NCBI RefSeq assembly: GCF_025847235.1
Contig: NZ_JAOZEW010000017.1
Span: forward strand, 83,844-147,843
DNA: 64,000 nt
Direction: 5' to 3'
Source of the DNA: Flavobacterium shii
GTDB lineage: Bacteria > Bacteroidota > Bacteroidia > Flavobacteriales > Flavobacteriaceae
Part shown: positions 60,862 to 64,000 of the stretch, in pieces
Numbering within the stretch: position 1 is the first letter of the stretch
Layout: every line of letters begins with the position of its first letter
Made by a program: the position numbers and the translations under genes
The notes under the pieces: generated by a model
Database searches by the model: none
The model's input: the letters and a program-made list of their open reading frames with translations, nothing else
What the model was told of the DNA's origin: nothing

Positions 60862-60930
60862 ACAAAGCTTTGCGAACTTTGCGATTTTATAAAATCTTAC
60901 CTAATAAAACATTTGCTTCCTTTGCGGTAA
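60862..60930 (-). repeat. Dispersed repeat family 1, copy c (inverted)
   Basis: The reverse complement begins TTACCGCAAAGGAAGCAAAT and ends AAAATCGCAAAGTTCGCAAA, near-identical at that end to 63966-63985. Confidence 0.7.
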
Positions 60931-60955
60931 AAAAAACTGTGATTTAGTTTAAAAT

Positions 60956-61004
60956 TAACCGCATAGGACGCAAGGATTTACGTAAAGAACGCAAAGCTTT
61001 GTTT
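60956..61004 (+). repeat. Dispersed repeat family 1, copy d (partial)
   Basis: TTAACCGCATAGGACGCAAG then ACGTAAAGAACGCAAAGCTT; shorter than copies a and e. Faces copy c, forming an inverted pair. Confidence 0.6.
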
Positions 61005-61005
61005 T

Positions 61006-61037
61006 AACTGTGACTGTGACTGTCACTGTCACTGAAA
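61006..61037. repeat. Short tandem repeat of CTGTGA/CTGTCA units
   Basis: Two CTGTGA units and two CTGTCA units in a row, then CTGAAAACT. Ends 8 bases before the MocR stop. Similar words occur at 26095-26125. Confidence 0.5.
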
Positions 61038-61044
61038 ACTTAAT

Positions 61045-62457
61045 TTATAAATACCTAGCCAATTCTATAATTCCTTCTTCGATTTGTTGTTCGCTTAAGG
61101 ATGCGTAGCCAAGTCTAAAACCTGATATGGGTTTATCAAAACTAAACTTCTCGGGTGTTATGATTTTTATTCCTTTTAAAAGGAGTTTATCTGCAATTTC
61201 GGGGATATCTACAGGTGAATTTGGTACAATCCAAAATGCCAAACCGCCTTCGGGTTTTACGAATGTTGTTTTATCTTTTAGGTATTTATTGCAAATGGTT
61301 TCAAAATAATCCCTTTTAGCTTTGTAAATGATAGTGGTGCGTTTGAGGTGTCTTTTTATTTCACCTTCATTTATAAGTTGTAAAACTGCTTCTTCCATTA
61401 TATTATCGCCTTGCACGTCTATCATTTTTCGGTGTTTGGCTACTTTTTCTACGGTTTCGGGACTGCTTACCAAATAACCAATCCTTAAAGCAGGCGCAAC
61501 GATTTTGCTCAATGTTCCTATGTAAATCGTGTTTTTGGCATTGCTATAACTCGAAATAGGTAAGATTGGTCTTTGTCCGAAATGGAATTCGTTGTCATAA
61601 TCGTCTTCAATAATTGTAAAACCGTATGTATTGGATAATTCTACGAGTTTTAATCTCCTTTTTAAACTCAGTGTTACAGTCGTTGGAAATTGATGATGCG
61701 GCGTAACGTAAATTGCTTTAATATTCTTGTATTTGGTTACGTATTCTTCGACTTCATCAATTACTAATCCATCTTTGTCAATATTTATAGGAAGTAATTG
61801 GGCTCCGGCATTTTCAAATGTTTCCCAAGCGGGTTTGTATCCCGGATTTTCGACCATTATATAATCTCCTTTGGTAAATAAACAATGGGAGGCGAGGTAC
61901 ATGGCCATTTGACTTCCTCGGGTAATGCATATTTCATCTGGAGTTATATTCATTCCTCTTTTAAAATTTAGCATTTGCACAATGGCTTTTCTAAATTCTA
62001 AATTTCCAAGTTCGTTGCTATAACCCATTATCTGCCAGCGCGATTTTCGATTAAAAATTTGTCTGTAAGCCCTTGCCAGTTCATTCATGGGTGCAATTCG
62101 GCTATCGGGAATACCATCATCAAAAATTAAAAGGGGTTTTACTTCTTTAGGTGTAGATTCAATCTTTCTTTTATGATTTGTAGTTTCAGTAATAATAGGT
62201 AAAACATCGGCAACAAAAGTCCCTTTTCTTTCCATTGTAATAAGCCAACCTTCGGCTATGAGTACATCTAGGGCTTCAATAACCGTATTTCTGTTTACTT
62301 TGAGTAGTCCAGCAAGTTGCCTGCTTCCTGGTAAAGCATTTCCGCTATTAAGAATTCCTGTTTTTATGGCTTCTATAATGGCATCGGCGATTTGGAGATA
62401 AATCGCTTTATCGGAATTATTATTTATCTGAATTTCTAATTGCCAAGGTCTTAACAT
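61045..62457 (-). CDS. MocR/PdxR-type regulator (GntR HTH fused to aminotransferase domain)
   Basis: The 470-residue product has an N-terminal GntR winged helix (IADAIIEAIKTGILNSGNAL; RQLAGLLKVNRNTVIEALDV) and a class I aminotransferase-fold domain with TRGSQMAMYLASH, the Asp of IEDDYDNEFHFG, and the PLP lysine in YIGTLSKIVAPALRIGYL. MocR proteins sense amino compounds or PLP and usually regulate the divergent gene. Here the divergent genes are a cupin and a DapA-like aldolase, 100 bases away, with overlapping promoters. The target compound is not known. Confidence 0.93.
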   Translation of the reverse strand: MLRPWQLEIQINNNSDKAIYLQIADAIIEAIKTGILNSGNALPGSRQLAGLLKVNRNTVIEALDVLIAEGWLITMERKGTFVADVLPIITETTNHKRKIESTPKEVKPLLIFDDGIPDSRIAPMNELARAYRQIFNRKSRWQIMGYSNELGNLEFRKAIVQMLNFKRGMNITPDEICITRGSQMAMYLASHCLFTKGDYIMVENPGYKPAWETFENAGAQLLPINIDKDGLVIDEVEEYVTKYKNIKAIYVTPHHQFPTTVTLSLKRRLKLVELSNTYGFTIIEDDYDNEFHFGQRPILPISSYSNAKNTIYIGTLSKIVAPALRIGYLVSSPETVEKVAKHRKMIDVQGDNIMEEAVLQLINEGEIKRHLKRTTIIYKAKRDYFETICNKYLKDKTTFVKPEGGLAFWIVPNSPVDIPEIADKLLLKGIKIITPEKFSFDKPISGFRLGYASLSEQQIEEGIIELARYL

Positions 62458-62500
62458 CTGGACTAGGTGTTTGTGTTTAAACTGTGTTATATAGGTAGTC

Positions 62501-62523
62501 CAAAGTTACGGTAATTTTGTAAC
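62501..62523. promoter_or_regulatory. Back-to-back -7 elements and GTTAC palindrome between MocR and cupin genes
   Basis: TAACTTTG (62501-62508, minus strand) for the MocR gene and TAATTTTG (62512-62519, plus strand) for the cupin operon are separated by 3 bases. GTTAC (62505-62509) and GTAAC (62519-62523) form a palindrome over both, a likely MocR binding site. Confidence 0.6.
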
Positions 62524-62557
62524 GCAATAATGCAAAAAACAAACAAATTATATAATC

Positions 62558-63016
62558 ATGGAAACTAAAAAACAATTTTCATCAAAAGACTTTCACGAAA
62601 CATTTGCACGACCAACTTTTGTGATGCCAGAAAAATTAATACATAGAGATGTTGAGCAAGCTGGAGTTCATAATCAATTTTCTACGGAAAGAAAGCATCC
62701 TGTTTTCTTTATTGATCTCCCGAGTAAAAACGTAAGTATGACTATTGGTGGTTTATTGCCAGACCAAATGACAAATAGACACAGACATACGTATGAAACG
62801 GTCTTGTATGTAATAGAGGGGCATGGTTATACCGAAGTAGAAGATGTAAAAGTAGAGTGGAAGGCAGGCGATGCAGTTTATATCCCGAGTTGGGCTTGGC
62901 ACAGACACAAGAATTTAAGCAACGTGGTATCGGCTAAATATATAGCTTGTGAAAACGCACCTCAACTACAAAATTTAGGTGTTGCATTGCGTGAAGAAGA
63001 AGGAAGAGATATTTAA
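62558..63016 (+). CDS. Cupin domain protein
   Basis: The 152-residue product is one cupin with both motifs: NRHRHTYETVLYVIEGHG (metal His, His and Glu, then Gly) and PSWAWHRHKN (His). The metal site is thus complete. Single cupins of this kind include gentisate-dioxygenase-like and isomerase enzymes; no substrate can be named. It is the first gene of an operon with the DapA-like gene (17-bp gap), divergent from a MocR regulator, and probably acts in the same catabolic route. Confidence 0.85.
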   Translation: METKKQFSSKDFHETFARPTFVMPEKLIHRDVEQAGVHNQFSTERKHPVFFIDLPSKNVSMTIGGLLPDQMTNRHRHTYETVLYVIEGHGYTEVEDVKVEWKAGDAVYIPSWAWHRHKNLSNVVSAKYIACENAPQLQNLGVALREEEGRDI

Positions 63017-63033
63017 TTAAAAAAGAAAAGTAA

Positions 63034-63915
63034 ATGAAAAACACATTGTTTAAAGGTATTATTGCCTATCCGATTACTCCGTTTGACAAAGACGAAAAAG
63101 TAAATATTGTATTGTATAAAAAGTTATTAGAAAGATTGATTGTTTCTGGTTCTCATGGTGTTGCTCCGTTAGGAAGTACAGGTGTTATGCCGTATTTAAC
63201 GGATGAAGAAAAAGAAGCAATTACTGAAGCTACTATAGAACAAGTTAATGGTAGAGTTCCTGTTTTAGTGGGTGTATCAAACCTAACTACCGAAAAAACA
63301 ATTTATCATGCTAAGTTTGCCGAAAAAGCAGGTGCGGATGCAGTTATGATAATTCCGATGAGTTATTGGAAACTTACGGATGATGAAATTGTACAGCATT
63401 ATGATGCTGTTGCCAAGCAAATTTCGATTCCTATAATGGCGTATAATAACCCTGCAACGGGTGGGGTAGATATGTCGCCAGCATTATTAAAAAGACTTTT
63501 GGAGATTCCGAATGTTACTATGATTAAGGAAAGTAGTGGAGACGTACAAAGAATGCATTATTTAAAAAGGGAACTTGGTGATGATGTTACATTTTTTAAT
63601 GGATCGAACCCGCTGGCATTGGCAGCATTTTCTGCTGGTGCAACTGGATGGTGTACTGCAGCGCCTAATTTAATTCCGGAACTGAATGTTGATTTATACA
63701 ATGCAATTCAGAATAATGATTTACAGGAAGCTCAAAAGGTATTTTATAAGCAATTGAATCTTTTAAAATTCATTGTAAATAAAGGTTTGCCAAGAACGAT
63801 TAAAGCTGGTTTGAAAATTAAGGGGATTGATGGAGGTTTTTTAAGAAGTCCGTTGAAGCCATTAACTGAAAGTGAAATAGCTGAATTAGAGTTGATTTTT
63901 AAGGAATTAGAGTGA
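63034..63915 (+). CDS. Dihydrodipicolinate synthase/N-acetylneuraminate lyase family aldolase
   Basis: The 293-residue product is a TIM-barrel class I aldolase: PLGSTGVMPYL (in the place of GTTGE), Schiff-base lysine in MIKESSGD, and Tyr in AYNNPATGG. True DapA has YNVPxRT with an Arg that binds the substrate carboxylate; here the Arg is absent, so lysine synthesis is unlikely. Aldolases of this family act on keto-acids such as those from hydroxyproline or sugar acids. The operon with a cupin and a MocR regulator suggests catabolism induced by an amino or keto compound. Confidence 0.9.
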   Translation: MKNTLFKGIIAYPITPFDKDEKVNIVLYKKLLERLIVSGSHGVAPLGSTGVMPYLTDEEKEAITEATIEQVNGRVPVLVGVSNLTTEKTIYHAKFAEKAGADAVMIIPMSYWKLTDDEIVQHYDAVAKQISIPIMAYNNPATGGVDMSPALLKRLLEIPNVTMIKESSGDVQRMHYLKRELGDDVTFFNGSNPLALAAFSAGATGWCTAAPNLIPELNVDLYNAIQNNDLQEAQKVFYKQLNLLKFIVNKGLPRTIKAGLKIKGIDGGFLRSPLKPLTESEIAELELIFKELE

Positions 63916-63920
63916 GAATT

Positions 63921-64000
63921 TTAACCGCAAAGGTCGCAAAGTTTTTTTATAAGTAAGATGCTGTAAAATCGCAAAGTTCGCAAAGCTTTGTGTTTTACCA
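63921..64000 (+). repeat. Dispersed repeat family 1, copy e (continues past window end)
   Basis: TTAACCGCAAAGGTCGCAAA and following aligns closely with copy a (19539-19614), including TTATAAGTAAGA and CGCAAAGCTTTGTG. It starts 5 bases after the DapA-like stop. Confidence 0.7.

Larger units (their letters stand above)
60704..61044. other. Repeat-rich intergenic region between the MocR and M14 genes
   Basis: Holds the M14 promoter (60726-60733), a family 3 repeat (60761-60802), two family 1 copies (60862-60930 inverted, 60956-61004 direct) and a short tandem run of CTGTGA/CTGTCA units (61006-61037). No gene was seen. Confidence 0.65.

Noticed and set aside
60862..61004. Insertion sequence with terminal inverted repeats
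   Set aside because: The inverted pair encloses only 25 bases and no transposase; it is better read as two copies of a dispersed repeat.
61006..61037. CRISPR-like array
   Set aside because: Only four 6-base units without spacers; a simple tandem repeat.
63034..63915. Lysine-pathway DapA
   Set aside because: The substrate-binding arginine motif YNVPxRT is replaced by YNNPATGG, and the neighbours are a cupin and a MocR regulator.

Overview
The window looks like chromosome of a Flavobacterium-type bacterium (Bacteroidota, family Flavobacteriaceae). The DNA is AT-rich. It carries a SusC/SusD pair with a hybrid two-component regulator, a DUF349 protein, BirA without a DNA-binding domain, and an rsfS-ftsH pair. 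Recognisable Shine-Dalgarno sites are scarce, and a Bacteroidota-type -7 element (TAnnTTTG) recurs in front of many genes. No rRNA, tRNA, IS element, phage gene or CRISPR array was found.

Layout. Bases 1-4877 (+) hold the end of a GH3 glycosidase, a lipoprotein glycerophosphodiesterase, a three-domain GH43 lipoprotein and an M28 peptidase. Bases 5124-8962 (-) hold two adjacent operons: Coq4-like / small membrane protein / CreD, and membrane protein / YiiX-like hydrolase / winged-helix regulator. Both are preceded by the same 19-bp palindrome (TACTTTG-N5-CAAAGTA), so they are probably one regulon. Bases 9046-15954 (-) hold kdsA, uncharacterised membrane and lipoproteins, a lysoplasmalogenase paired with an alkylglycerol-monooxygenase-like enzyme (a possible ether-lipid module), clpS and prmA. 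Bases 16067-19508 (+) are two overlapping secreted genes of unknown function. Bases 19762-27809 (-) hold DUF349, TPR-aroE, a class III aminotransferase and an OstA/LptA-like protein.

Bases 28362-48565 form a polysaccharide utilisation locus: a GH13 amylase on the plus strand, then on the minus strand a mannose-6-phosphate-isomerase-type cupin, a GH13 alpha-glucosidase, two large secreted proteins of unrecognised family, an MFS transporter, a GH130 mannoside phosphorylase-type enzyme, SusD, SusC and a 1418-residue hybrid regulator. GH13 alpha-glucosidases together with GH130 and a mannose-type cupin suggest an unusual substrate containing both glucose and mannose. Two GTGTACAC palindromes 21 bp apart lie upstream of susC.

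Bases 48852-57428 hold a conserved block: LUD protein-cdsA-psd-acyl-CoA-binding protein-lipoprotein superoxide dismutase, then rsfS-ftsH, birA, pyrE and a NUDIX gene. The last part (57780-63915) holds a GIY-YIG protein, an M14 carboxypeptidase, and a MocR regulator divergent from a cupin and a DapA-like aldolase.

Intergenic space is rich in short dispersed repeats. At least three families are visible, one with about five copies in both orientations. Strong hairpin terminators end most transcription units.
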